Shown: in pieces, positions 14,779 through 28,406 of the stretch
Layout: the number at the start of each line of letters is the position of its first letter
Numbering within the stretch: the first letter of the stretch is position 1
Assembly: GCA_012295275.1 (NCBI GenBank)
Contig: CM022667.1
Coordinates: forward strand, 12,964,416 to 13,028,415
Source: Chrysomallon squamiferum
Taxonomy: Eukaryota > Mollusca > Gastropoda > Neomphalida > Peltospiridae
Direction: 5' to 3'
DNA length: 64,000 nt
Program-made: the position numbers and the translations under genes
The notes under the pieces: generated by a model
What the model was told of the DNA's origin: nothing
Seen by the model: only the letters and a program-made list of their open reading frames with translations
The model's database searches: none

Positions 14779-14779
<1 letters not shown>

Positions 14780-14826
<47 letters not shown>

Positions 14827-14842
14827 GTTGTTGTTGTTGTTG
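14780..14842. repeat. (ATT)n then (GTT)n compound microsatellite
   Basis: About 15 ATT units are followed by about 6 GTT units. Confidence 0.93.
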
Positions 14843-16899
14843 TGAAGTGTAAAAAAAAAAAGACTTTTAAGAAAAGAAGAAATATATAGATGAAACTGAA
14901 TGCATAGGCATAACTGCACTAGACCTACTAAATTAGGCATGACATGACACGATACACTTCTCATTATAATTATTACTGTGCTTGTTGATATTATTGCAGC
15001 TTCTGCTGTTTTTGTTATAAACATAATTCAATTTTTGAAATACCGCTATATTTTTTTTGGTGGTATTTTTTTGTTCGAATTATGTCATTATGTTATTTGA
15101 TCAAAGTCCATAGTACAAATAAAATGTTAATATCGAGGGCGGACCCAAATTAATAACAGGTGGGTTCTGCCGAAGGTTTACGAGTAGTATAAAAATGATA
15201 CCCATAGAGGAGACAACAAAATAGTAACAACAAGAACAGTCATTCCCTACAAATAAATAAATAAATAAATGGTACAAGAGAAAGAAGCTAAAATCAAAAA
15301 ACAGAACAATTCTGGTACAATACAAGAAACATGGGGAAATAATCAAACTGTCCAGCCTGGAATGTCGTTTTTCGGGGGCATAAGAAATGCGAACCTCGAG
15401 AGTTTGCTAAAACTTTAACTATCAAAAATACAGACTTGCTAAATTGCAGATTTGTATATGAATATCCGATAGTTAGATGACACATAAGATTTAAGGAAAC
15501 GTGGTAAAAGTTTGTAATATACTGCAAGCCGTCACATGTAAATCTTGTTCAGTTGACAACGTCTGATATTGTTACTACAACATTAGCATAGTGCTTTAAA
15601 CTATTTTGACAATGAAATAAGTAAGGGCTTGACATTACGCAAAACAAAGTGTGAAGTCCTGAGATTTATGATTTGCCACAATATAATAATACTAGCGAAA
15701 AACATTACAGCAGATGAACCAGAAGATACTCAATTTTTTTTTTTTTTTTTTTTTTTTTTAAACCATTTCAGCCATAAAATATATCAGCCTTGTAATGCTC
15801 ACAAATGCATTTGTTCTTGTCACATATACTTTACCTCGCAGGCACTAAAGTGTTGAATATTTGATTTGGAATGGCTCGCATTTCAATTCTGAAAATTCGA
15901 ACTCCGTTCGCGAGGTCATTACTAATTCAGTGCCGGAATGTCTTCGCTTTTTACGCAGTTATATGAAATCAAAGTGAAGACTTCACTCTTTAATTATTTT
16001 ATTTATTTTATTTTTTTGTATGTTTGTTTTTATTTGGGTTTTTTCCCGCATTTTCATACAAAAGAACACTTAGACGCGCTAACGGGATCAAACAGAGCAA
16101 CCGATTTTCAAGTGGTCGAACTAAACATGGCAGCCGACAGCATTGAGCGAAAAATGAGCTTCTCTGACCGTTTTTGATCAAAAGTGACAAACCCATCTTT
16201 CATATCAGCTAACAAACAAATCACTCAAATGAAAAAAAGCAAAGAAAACACTTTCTCAACATATTCACTTCAAAAGATTGGCTTTGATTCAATGAAAGAA
16301 CGTTAGTTGTAAATGATAAAGTTGACAGCGATTTTATTATGCATTTGGGACTATAAAATAATATAATTTACATGCCAAAATTACTACTACTACTATAATT
16401 AATTTTTTTTATTATTATTTTTTTTTTTTTATTGTTGTTGTTGTTGTTGTTTAATTTGTTACATTTATTTGTTTTAAACGTGTTAAGATATTGAAATGTT
16501 TTGAAACGAGAACAAACTGTCAAACACAGAAACGAAAGGTCGCGGCTAAAACGTGGACTTTGATCTTACGTTCAGATTCAAAGTAGGATTGACACATTCG
16601 TGCTAATTTTTCTGTTTCGCACTTTTATATTTTTATAGTTATCATTCGTACTGCACGTATTAGAGAATAAAATAGTAGTATCAGATGACCTCTTTTTCAC
16701 TTTAAAAAAAAATCCACAGGTTTTAAAATTTTATGTAACATTAATTTGTAAAATGGTTAATGTTTCGTCTTTTTTCTTTCTTTTTATCAGTACTTAATGG
16801 TATTAAAAATAAAAATGAAACAAGTACAGGATATTAACGTATTTTATATGACATATTTTACAGAAAGCTGAACATTAGCAAAAATTAAAAAAAAAATAA

Positions 16900-16948
<49 letters not shown>

Positions 16949-17154
16949 GTGATGATAATGATGATAATAATAAATATTAAGGATTCCTAGAAATGATTCA
17001 CTATAACGTACAGTGCTCTTTTTAGTAAGAATATGCCCAAAATATAATTAGCTTTCGATTTCTAAAAAGGTCTTCTGAAGCACCACATTTTTCATCATCA
17101 TCATTATTACTTTGTATTTGATCTAATTTTTGTGAAGAAAGAAATGTTTTCGCG

Positions 17155-17162
<8 letters not shown>

Positions 17163-17201
<39 letters not shown>
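17163..17201. repeat. (CA)n microsatellite
   Basis: Uninterrupted CA dinucleotides, preceded by CGCGCACGCG sequence. Confidence 0.93.
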
Positions 17202-17664
17202 CAAAAGTTCATTACGGGTAAAAATCTTGGCATACCAATAAATGTTTTTCATATGCCTGTGATAACAGGATCCGCAGCAGTTCAGGTATCTTTAGGTTTG
17301 TTTTTTTTTTTTTTTTTAAACTCTTTATAAATTATGAGTAAAGGTCAGATAAAAATATAATATAACAAGCTGACGAGTTATCTCACAATACCCCTGAAAA
17401 AAAAAAAAAAAAAAAAAAAATTACTTCATCGGTCATTGCTCCGGTTTTATTTTATCAGATGTTTGAACAAAGATATCAGTATACACATTTTTTTTTATTA
17501 TGTCACTGTGCTACCTTCTTTGAACGGTGAAAAAAAAAAAAAAAAAAAAAGTTCAGATGTCATCTGTCAACTCAGTACTGGACTTTTTTTTTGATAACTG
17601 CACTCGGCAATTTTTTTTTTTTTTTTTTTTTTTTTTGTTGTTATCCTAACAGAGTTAGAGAAAA

Positions 17665-17666
<2 letters not shown>

Positions 17667-17728
<62 letters not shown>
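17667..17728. repeat. (GA)n microsatellite
   Basis: Uninterrupted GA dinucleotides just before the TAC-rich satellite. Confidence 0.95.
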
Positions 17729-17731
<3 letters not shown>

Positions 17732-17869
17732 AAACATATTTCACATAACAATGCAGGTATTTACGTTAATGCTGATGTTAGTACCACCGTTTCTATGAAT
17801 ACACTATTTATACAACCATCACCGCAACCACAACCACAATTACAGTAACTACAACTACTACAACTTCTA

Positions 17870-19640
17870 CAAACACAACTACTACTTCTACTACTGCTAC
17901 TACTACCAGTACTCATACTACTATAGCTACATTTACTACACTACCACTGCTACTAGTTCTACTACTGCTACTACTACCAGTACTCATACTACTATAGCTA
18001 CATTTACTACACTACCACTGCTACTAGTTCTACTACTGCTACTACTACCAGTACTCATACTACTATAGCTACATTTACTACACTACCACTGCTACTAGTT
18101 CTACTACTGCTACTACTACCAGTACTCATACTACTATAGCTACATTTACTACACTACCACTGCTACTAGTTCTACTACTGCTACTACTACCAGTACTCAT
18201 ACTACTATAGCTACATTTACTACACTACAACTGCTACTAGTTCTACTACTGCTACTACTACCAGTACTCATACTACTATAGCTACATTTACTACACTACA
18301 GCTGCTACTAGTTCTACTACTGCTACTACTACCAGTACTCATACTACTATAGCTACATTTACTACACTACCACTGCTACTAGTACCAGTCTCTACTACTG
18401 CTACTACTACGAGTACTCATACTACTATAGCTACATTTACTACACTACCACACTACCACTGCTACTAGTTCTACTACTGCCACTACTACCAGTACTCATA
18501 CTACTATAGCTACATTTACTACACTACCACACTACCACTGCTACTAGTTCTACTACTGCTACTACTACCAGTACTCATACTACTATAGCTACATTTACTA
18601 CACTACCACACTACCACTGCTACTAGTTCTACTACTGCTACTACTACCAGTACTCATACTACTATAGCTACATTTTACTACACCACCACTGCTACTAGTT
18701 CTACTACTACTACTAGTACTCATACTACTATAGCTACATTTACTACACTACCACTGCTACTAGTTCTACTACTGCTACTACTACCAGTACTCATACTACT
18801 ATAGCTACATTTACTACACTACCACTGCTACTAGTTCTACTACTGCTACTACTACGAGTACTCATACTACTATAGCTACATTTACTACACTACCACACTA
18901 CCACTGCTACTAGTTCTACTACTGCTACTACTACGAGTACTCATACTACTATAGCTACATTTACTACACTACCACACTACCACTGCTACTAGTTCTACTA
19001 CTGCTACTACTACGAGTACTCATACTACTATAGCTACATTTACTACACTACCACACTACCACTGCTACTAGTTCTACTACTGCTACTACTACCAGTACTC
19101 ATACTACTGCTACTACTACCAGTACTCATACTACTATAGCTACATTTACTACACTACCACACTACCACTGCTACTAGTTCTACTACTGCTACTACTACCA
19201 GTACTCATACTACTATAGCTACATTTACTACACTACCACACTACCACTGCTACTAGTTCTACTACTGCTACTACTACCAGTACTCATACTACTATAGCTA
19301 CATTTACTACACTACCACTGCTACTAGTTCTACTACTACTACTAGTACTCATACTACTATAGCTACATTTACTACACTACCACTGCTACTAGTTCTACTA
19401 CTGCTACTACTACCAGTACTCATACTACTATAGCTACATTTACTACACTACCACACTACCACTGCTACTAGTTCTACTACTGCCACTACTACCAGTACTC
19501 ATACTACTATAGCTACATTTACTACACTACCACTGCTACTAGTTCTACTACTGCTACTACTACCAGTACTCATACTACTATAGCTATATTTACTACTACT
19601 ACTAGTACTCATTATACTGTTTCTACATTTACTACTACTG
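17870..19640. repeat. 71-bp minisatellite/satellite array, about 23 copies
   Basis: The motif CCAGTACTCAT recurs at 17906, 17977 and 18048, fixing a 71-bp unit made of TAC/CTA-like triplets. Later units are 79 bp because of an extra CACTACCA-type insertion (GTACTCAT at 18413, 18492, 18571, 18650), and one is 66 bp. Each unit contains TAG in more than one frame and 71 is not a multiple of three, so the array cannot encode a long repeat protein. It grades into plain (TAC)n at 19730-19786. Confidence 0.95.
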
Positions 19641-19729
19641 CTAGTACTTTGATGTTGTACTACTACCTAGTAGTAGTACTCACACAACTATTGATACATT
19701 TACTACAACCACTGCTACTACTTCAACTA

Positions 19730-19730
19730 T

Positions 19731-19786
<56 letters not shown>
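19730..19786. repeat. (TAC)n microsatellite at the edge of the satellite
   Basis: About 19 perfect TAC units. They are probably related to the source sequence of the neighbouring 71-bp satellite. Confidence 0.93.
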
Positions 19787-20072
19787 TTAATGCTGCAACA
19801 CAAACAACAACTCCTACTATTAATAATGATAATTATAGAGCAAAGTGAACCTGATCAGGCAATGAGAAACTGCAGAGTATGAATAAAAAAAGAATGGGCA
19901 AAAATCCTTTTCACTCTGTTGTTGTTTTCGACTGATCTGTTGACACAAATAAATAAATAAATAAATGACTCTCTGTCGCTGTACTCAATTTACTTAAGCA
20001 TTAGAACCAAAACGGCAAAGCTACAGCATCCGTTTATGACTGTTAAGTAGTTTTATACAGTTTTATACAGTC

Positions 20073-20099
<27 letters not shown>

Positions 20100-20107
<8 letters not shown>

Positions 20108-21180
20108 CTTCCGCATCGTTTTCTTTTTCCATGTTAATATTTCATTTTGTAATTATATACTAAGATTTATTTATTTATTTATTTATTTTACAGTATTTTA
20201 TTTTAATAAAATTCCCTCGCCACCCCAAAAGAGTTCTTCATTAGGTTCATCACAAACATCAACATCAACATTGACATCGTGATACTCATTATGATCATTG
20301 GTGTGATACAACGTCACCACTGCTGGTAACAATATTAATAATGACAGTAATAACAGCAGCAGCAGCAGCAACAACAACCACAATAACAATAGTAATAATA
20401 ATAACAACGACAACAACAACAACAACAACAATAACAATAATAATAAAGTCTAAAGCGTGTTGTGGAACTGGAGTTTGCCACTCATTTTGAACTTTGTTTC
20501 TAAAGTTTGACGTGCAAGTACGCTCATATCTAACAGCTGACGGTAGACGGGTTCAAATGATACTCGGGTATCAAATCATAATATGCGCGAGTACTTTATA
20601 CGTGCATCCAAACGTAAATATATGACATTAGTTAAAATAATACGTGGCTTACAAAGCTATAAATTTAGAAATATGGAAATCGAAATTTCCCGGGAAATAT
20701 TTCCCGTATTGGTATATAAATAATTCTCTGAATAATTTTGAATAATTTAATTACATCCTGGTTGTTCTCGAGGAAATGAACACGGGAACAAAGGTCGTGG
20801 TGGTGTAGCGCATGCCCACACGAAATCCGTCAATGCTGCCTGCAAAATAAACCTGTTTATATTTAATCTGATTTTTGTTGAACGGATTTCTCTCTCTCTC
20901 TCTGTGTGTGTGGATTAATTATATCGAAAAATTACAACCCCCCCCCCAATAGTTTTAGACTTTGCACCCATCAAGACGTTGTTTATCTAGGTTGCTGAAC
21001 TTTTAACCTATATAACTTACGATTTTGTCACTGATTTTATTTGACAATAGTCACTAACTAATTTTCATTTATAGTAATATTTCTTAATTAAAATGAGGAA
21101 GGTTTTAATAATTAAGCACTGGAAATACGCGTGTAAAAGATACTGTAGTAAACACAATCCTCGCTTGATGACACCAAATG
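20100..21180. other. Single-copy stretch upstream of MYLIP, no gene recognised
   Basis: After an AT array (20077-20104) and AAC-rich simple sequence (20350-20445), 20460-21180 is mostly unique sequence without a supported exon. It contains a 14-bp perfect palindrome, ATTTCCCGGGAAAT, at 20685-20698. Confidence 0.5.
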
Positions 21181-21182
21181 GT

Positions 21183-21280
21183 CACGTGTATTTGTTGTTA
21201 TTTTAGGAGTGTAACCACGCCTCTAATATCTGATTGGTTCCTCTGTGAAAAGTTTCTTTTCATTGGCGAAAGTGCACGTG
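21183..21280 (+). promoter_or_regulatory. Probable MYLIP promoter region: paired E-boxes and inverted CCAAT boxes
   Basis: Two CACGTG E-boxes lie at 21183-21188 and 21275-21280. Two inverted CCAAT elements (ATTGG) lie near 21233-21237 and 21262-21266. All are 130-235 bp upstream of the first MYLIP codon. The motifs are seen directly and the promoter role is inferred from position. No TATA box is obvious. Confidence 0.45.
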
Positions 21281-21414
21281 ATGCTTACTTCATCGGATTT
21301 TTTTCTCCATGATTGTTTTTCTCAAAAGCTCTTGGCCTATTTATTGCAGAAGTTAATGTTTGGAGGTTCGAAGAACATTACTTATACGTGCGGACAAAAC
21401 TTAAAGAATTAATA

Positions 21415-21972
21415 ATGTGGTGTTTTGTGTCGCAACTGAATTCTGTTGTTTTGGAGATCGAAGTTGATCCGAGAGCTGATGGGCAATTGTGCTTAGATAA
21501 GGTAATTTTATGCCGGTAGCTTTTGATGTTAAATAAATCAGATATTTTGAGTTTAACATTTTAATAGGTGATTAGAATGACATTTTTGTTTATCGTTAAA
21601 ACGACTGTAAATAGATATAAGACGAAGTCGAATTGCATCCCTTTATTTTAGCAGAAATTTGCTGCAATTTCTTTGTTTACACGATCAGCTGTTTGTCAAA
21701 TGGAAAACAAAATGGCGGCGATGGGTCAAAGTCCAGTTTTATTCCATTACCGTAAAGCACTAAGAAATAAAATAAAAAATGGCCATACTGTAGGGCATTA
21801 TTGGAAATGAACAAAGAATACAAAAATTAAGAATTAATGTTTAGTTAATACTACATATACTAATGATTTCGAAACGGCCAGATATTTTGAAAAAACGAAC
21901 AGAGAACAAAATCATTTTGTTTTTCTTAGAGTTCCACAAAGGATTTCGATGGAAAGGTGAATGACCTAAACT

Positions 21973-22010
<38 letters not shown>

Positions 22011-24680
22011 AAAAAAAAAGAAAAAAAAAAAAAAAGAAATGCAATGATAATATATTAATAAATAAAAATATTTTAATAGATTTCATTTGCTGTATTTATT
22101 GTCAAATGAAGAAAAAATCCATTTCATTAATAACTTAAGTGTACTGAAATTAAAAAAAGAGGTAGTAAATACAAAAAGTACCCCACATTTTTTACATTAT
22201 TAACAACCAATAGTCAATTAAAATAATGCTGGAAGGATTCCATTAGTTCGGTTTTGATTTCACTTGAAGTAAACTGGTTAATTTATTTTTATATTTTTAT
22301 TTTTATTTGTGATGTGGTGTTTGTGAAAACACCATGACTACTTATTTTATGGGTCTTTAGAAGTTGATCAACAAAATTAAACGATCTGAAATGACAAACC
22401 ATAAAAGTGAAACAAACGTGTTAACTTGATTTCAGTTCAGTGGTTAGGTCACAGATGTCAAAGATTGGTAGGTATGAGGATCAAATCACTAAGCCAGCTT
22501 CCAGCCAGAGCTTTTTTCGACAATATCTGATCACCAGGCTGTCATGTCAGGCTCTAAACCATTGTGCTGGCACATAAATAGTTTAGGCAGAAGAAATAAT
22601 AATAATTATTATTATTATGTTTTTAAATTGCAGATTTTTCTCTATTTTAAAAAACATTAACATTGTCATTACTTCAGCACTATTTCAAAATTTAAATCTC
22701 ATTAAGATTCTGCTGAAGTTTCCATCTGTGGAAATTAGCTGTTTAGAACAACTACAACTGTTTCTTTGAAAATTTACTGATAAATAAATAATTGTGTGAA
22801 AAATTACATTGTGAAATCTTAAAATTTCTTGTGTTTTTATCCAAAGTCTCAAAAACTGAAATCTTTAAAAGTATTGAAGGGATATTTCATGATCAATAAT
22901 ACATTAAAATTTTGCTTAATGCTTTGTAGGAACAACATAGTAAGTCTTTATGTTACTTACTAGACAAAAGTGATGAGTGAAAAGTGGTCATACAAATTTT
23001 AACTTTTGATTTTTGATTTTTGATACACAGATGGGGAGAATTTTGTTTTCAATCTTTTGGTTTATTGGTGTCACTAATATTTAATAACAGGTCAGTCATG
23101 CAAATAGAAATGTTTCATGATGTGTTAGAATTGTTCAGCAGCTGTTTTTGAAATGTGCACAGCAGTTCATGGTATGATGATGCTAAATAAAATGTTAATT
23201 CATAATAGATACAGTAATGGACATGAAATAAAAACTGAACATTTGCTTAGGAAGATATGACTGTCCATGAATATGCATTTTGCACTTGTGAAAATCTCAA
23301 GGATTCTTAATTAAATTTAAACCTAATCCTTTTTCATTGTGCACCATTCTACACAAGGCCAGCAGCAATACATAAAATTGTGATCATTATAACAATTTAT
23401 TAATTTAATTCACATTGTAAATATGCTATTTTAAGCTTACGGCAGTCTATATTGCATTTATTAAAACATTATTTTGTTATGTCTAGTGATAGGAAAAACT
23501 ATTGAACAAACAACAACCACAACAGTTTTTTTTTATAATCTGTACAGTTTTTGTAGGTCCTAAAGTAAGATAATGGATTGCATTTTAATTGTAAAGTATT
23601 TTTTTTTTTTTTGAGACTTGTATTTATTTGATCATGCATTTTTTTTTTCTTACTAAAAATAAGGTATGAATGTTCTTGCTTTGTTGAGCATTACAGATTA
23701 TTAAACGTACATCAAGAAGATTTGAACCAAGATCCTCATCTTGAAAAATCCAGTATTCCACCAGATAAACTTAATATGAAAATTGCAAAATGAATACTTC
23801 ACACATCCATTTTATTTATTCAGTTTTTGTTTTTTTTTTTTTGTCATTAACAACACTTCATAACCTAAATCTATTACATATTTAAATTGTTATTTTTCAT
23901 GTTTTAATTTCAGGTATGTGAACAGTTAGGAATTATTGAAACAGACTACTTCGGCCTGCAATATCGAAGTAGCAAGGGGGAGACACTCTGGTTGAATCTC
24001 AGGAATCGTATTGCCCACCAGGTGACAGGACCAGCCCCACACAGGCTGCAACTGCGAGTGAAATTCTTTGTTCAGCCACATTACATTCTTCAAGATGCTA
24101 CCAGGTAACAGTCACTTGTTTGTTTATTTACTTATTTACTTAAAAACTTCCTTAATATTTATAGTTAACTAAAAAAAAATATGAAGAATGTTGTAATGCA
24201 CTTGTTGTATCAGCAGATTCAGTTCTTATGAGAGCACCCTTAGTATTATATTCCATTCCAATCCTAATCCCATAACTTGTGTATTAAAAATTATGGCTAG
24301 CTGCAAGGCAAGAAATCCCTAGATATTAACAATGAAATTTTTAAAAAGTGTTTTAATGAATAAGATCCTGTTATTACCCCCTGAGGAAAATGAAAGGAAA
24401 TGTTTTTGTGTCGTGCTGTAAGATATATAATTTTAAAAACAGAAATACAGAAATTAACGTACACCAATGATCAATATTTGAACTTTAGTTTTCCTTTACT
24501 TTTGAATCTAAATAACATTTTATTTCATAGATCTCCATGGGGTATAGTTAATTGTGATTGCCACTGGGGTATTCAAGCATCTTTCACTACATGTAGTTCC
24601 TGATTTGTTACTTATTTGTTACTAGCTTACTATGGTTTTCAGATCTTCATATGTATGTGTGTGGGTGATATATATTTTTT

Positions 24681-24736
<56 letters not shown>

Positions 24737-26838
24737 CAAGGTCAATAAGGCAAAATTTTACTTGTTTTATTACTTTTTAATTGCATTGCATTTTATTATT
24801 ACCAATGTTTTCATTAGTTTTAATATTATTGGCTTATTATTATTATTTTCACTGTTTCTTCGTTAGTCGTAATGTTGTTATTTCTGCATTTAATGTTAAA
24901 ACAACATCTAACATTTACACAGGTCTGGTGTAAGTATTAGATAACAATAGATATGATGTGAGGTAATCTAGTTTATTCGGTCAATAGCACAAACAGAGAT
25001 ATGATGTGAGATAATCTAGTTTATTCAACAGATAACATAATAACAGATGGAAGATAATGTATAGCATGAGATGATCTAATTTATTTAATAAATGACTGAT
25101 CATGAACTGAAAAAAAATATTATACTGTTAAAAAAAACTTTCCGATCAAAGTTCATCATAAGTGAGATATTTGACCTTGACATTCAAGTGTGACATTGTA
25201 ACGATTATAAAGTACATTTAGACTGGTGTTTGGTTTCATGTACCTGTCAAAGATTTTCACTGAACTCATTCTCACAGCATCAGCAGTGTACTATAAAAAG
25301 ATTATATGTAAACAAAAAACAACAACATTTAAATTTTAAATTTAAATTCTTATTTTGTTTGTTAGTCACTAATAAAATGCTGTACATATCATCTGGTGTT
25401 AGTTATTTTACGGTCAAGTAACTTGTACTTAAACTGTGTTAGTTATTAAATATATAAACGGTTACGTTCAACTTAACAGTCTTTAACATTAAAATATATG
25501 GAGTTTTAATTTTATTTTGCATATTGTCAAAACTGAATGCTCGCATTCATAAAATACTTAAATATTATAACAGATAGAAACAGATTTAAAAGCTGGAAAA
25601 CTTTGCTGGCAACCCAGACGTGTATGTTGTATTATTTGATCAAAAAATTGATTTACAGCTGATACAGAATAAAACACAATTTTTTGTTTTTAAAGCAAAC
25701 TTTAAAAAAATAGCATTTGTTTTAACTCTTTCAGTGTATTTGTAATGAAATTTATTTGAAATATTTGGGTGGTAAAATTCTTATTTCATTTAACAACAGA
25801 TATTGGAATATTTTATTTATATTTTAAAAAATATATTATTGAAATGAATAAACCATCTGAAACAAAATGAAAAGTTCACAGAAAAAAGTAACAAATTACT
25901 GTGTAAGACATCAAACATTTTCATTAGAAGATTTAATTTGATTACTGGGAAAAGTCTGATGATCAAACAAAAAAAAACAACAAAAAAACAAACAAACAAA
26001 ATTCTTTTTCCCAACCACAAAATATATCCTTGAACTGGTGTTCCATTTTGAATCACCACATTTTTTAGGTACTCAGATTTTTTTATCCCCATTTGGTATA
26101 ATATCATTTATCTTTAGAACTGCAGAAACTACTGGTGCTCTTTGTCTTAGTGTAGCTGTTAATATCATTATAAAAGTTACTATTACACCTGTTACTTACT
26201 TCATTTGTTACTACTGCCATTACCATCACCACTCTGCTCACCTATTATTAGTATTATTACTGCTGTTGCTGCTACTATCACCATTCTACTCTGCTACTAC
26301 TGCTACTACTACCATCACCACAACAACAACTACTACAGTACTATTATTTTTATTACTTGTGTTATTAATAATAACTTATTATTATTTTTCAGACATCAGT
26401 TTTATTTACAAGTCAAACATGACCTGCAGTCTGGGATTCTTGAGGTTACCAATGATGACCAGGTAGCACAGATTGTGGCTTTGATGGCATATGTAGAGTA
26501 TGGAGACCCAGTGAAGAACTGTTACCAACAGAATCTCTACCGTCTTTTACTTCACGGCCTGGCAGAGCCCACTGGAAAGCTTCTTAGTGACATTAACAAC
26601 ATCCATCTTCGCTTGATTGGCACATCGACTTCAGGGGCTGAATACCGTCTTCTACAGGAAGCTGCTCAGCTAGAGCATTATGGGACAGAGTATCACGAGG
26701 CCAGAATTCGATCTGGCGATGCAGTGAACATTGGGGTTGGACCGAAAGGAATTTTCATACACAATCAACGCACTAATGAGGTGGAAACGTAAGTGTGTGG
26801 TAGATTGGGAGATAGAACTGATTGTAATTGTTAAGCAG

Positions 26839-26877
<39 letters not shown>

Positions 26878-28373
26878 ACATGTATGTATGTTTGATTTTC
26901 CTCAGAATTTCTCATAGTCTGAAACCAGCTTGTTTTTAGGTGATGCTAAGAATCAAAACATGGAATACTCAAATTATTTACTTTTTTTTTTTAAAATCCC
27001 AGAATAATAGAATTGACAAATAAACCAGCTGTGTTTTTGAACTAAACAGAAAGTTAACTATGATAAATTTTTTTTTTTTTTTTTTTTCTGTCTTAAGATT
27101 GCTCAAACTAACTTTTTTTTTTTAATACTGTTTTAACAATGACTAATAGATATTCAACTGTACATATTTTAAGCATATAGGAAAGAGACTACAAAAGATT
27201 TTATCAATGTATTATTATTATTACTATTATTATTATTATTATTATTATTATTTTATTTTTGTTTGTCCTTTTAGGATTGCCTATCCACTCATTCAGATGG
27301 CCACCCATGTAATCAAACAAGTCATCCTCAGAGTTTTCAACGAAGCCGGTGATCCCAACATTCCACTAATTTTCAAACTCACGAGTGTCTCTGCTGCCAA
27401 CGCGCTGTACCGCTGCGTCACTGAGATGCACTCGTTCTACCGATGCGATACGGTACGCGATGACGTATCATCACAGTATAGCAGAGATCTGAAAGGGACG
27501 TTAATATCACTGTTCTACGAAAACACATCACTTGGTAAGTAAGGTTTATAATATGTTTGTTTTTTTACGAAAATTGTAATAAATGTGTAATTTTCTTTGT
27601 TTTTCTTCGATATTTTGTGAAAATCATATATTGTGTCGTGTCTGATCTTTTTTTTTTAATTTAACATTATTTTTGTTACGTTTGTTTTTTATGTTTTATG
27701 AAAATACATTATTGTGTGTGATTATTTTCATATACATACACACACACACACAGAGATGCACACACATACATACATACATACACATACATACATACAGTTA
27801 CATACTCTTCTTACAGTGTTAAACAAATGGCTAGATAATTGTTAACAGCTTGGTAACAATAATGTTGTTTTTTTTGGTTTTATTCAGGCTATATAGAAAT
27901 TATTATGAGCAAAAACAGATTATTCCTCTGAGAAAATTACATATGTTGTCAATAGTGATTACATAAGAGCATTATAAAATGTGTAACACATGTATTAATG
28001 TGTAATTTTTCTTGGTTGAATAACACTAAGCTAATATCATATAAAACGATAGGGGGTGTAGTATACATTAAAAATGTTTAAATAAATTATTATATTTTTG
28101 ATTGTGCTGAAATGTCTGCCAGTAAAATATAAATCATTGAGTTGCCAAACATATTTTATATTTTTAGAGAAATTGATAAAGGGAGACGAATCTAATAATA
28201 GGGATATTAAAAAAAAAAAAAAAACTAACAACTGTCAAAATGATTTTAATTGTTGTTAACAAAGGGAAATAACTCTTGTGTAACTGCTGCTGCTATTATT
28301 ATTACTACTACTGTTACTACTACTACTATTGTTAAAACTACTACTGCTGTTACAACTATTATTACCACTGCTG

Positions 28374-28406
<33 letters not shown>

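Noticed and set aside
17870-19640. CRISPR-like regular repeats
   Set aside because: No unique spacers separate the repeats; the units abut as a satellite, and the genome is eukaryotic.
21313-21414. Upstream extension of MYLIP (FFSKALGLFIAEV...)
   Set aside because: There is no in-frame ATG before 21415, and MWCFVSQ aligns with the known start of MYLIP.
23712-23776. tRNA gene
   Set aside because: A- and B-box-like strings are present but no paired acceptor stem or cloverleaf; a SINE remnant is likelier.
26038-26392. Open frames extending upstream of MYLIP exon 3
   Set aside because: They read through TAC/CAC simple sequence in the intron; the acceptor AG at 26391-26392 fits the phase from exon 2.
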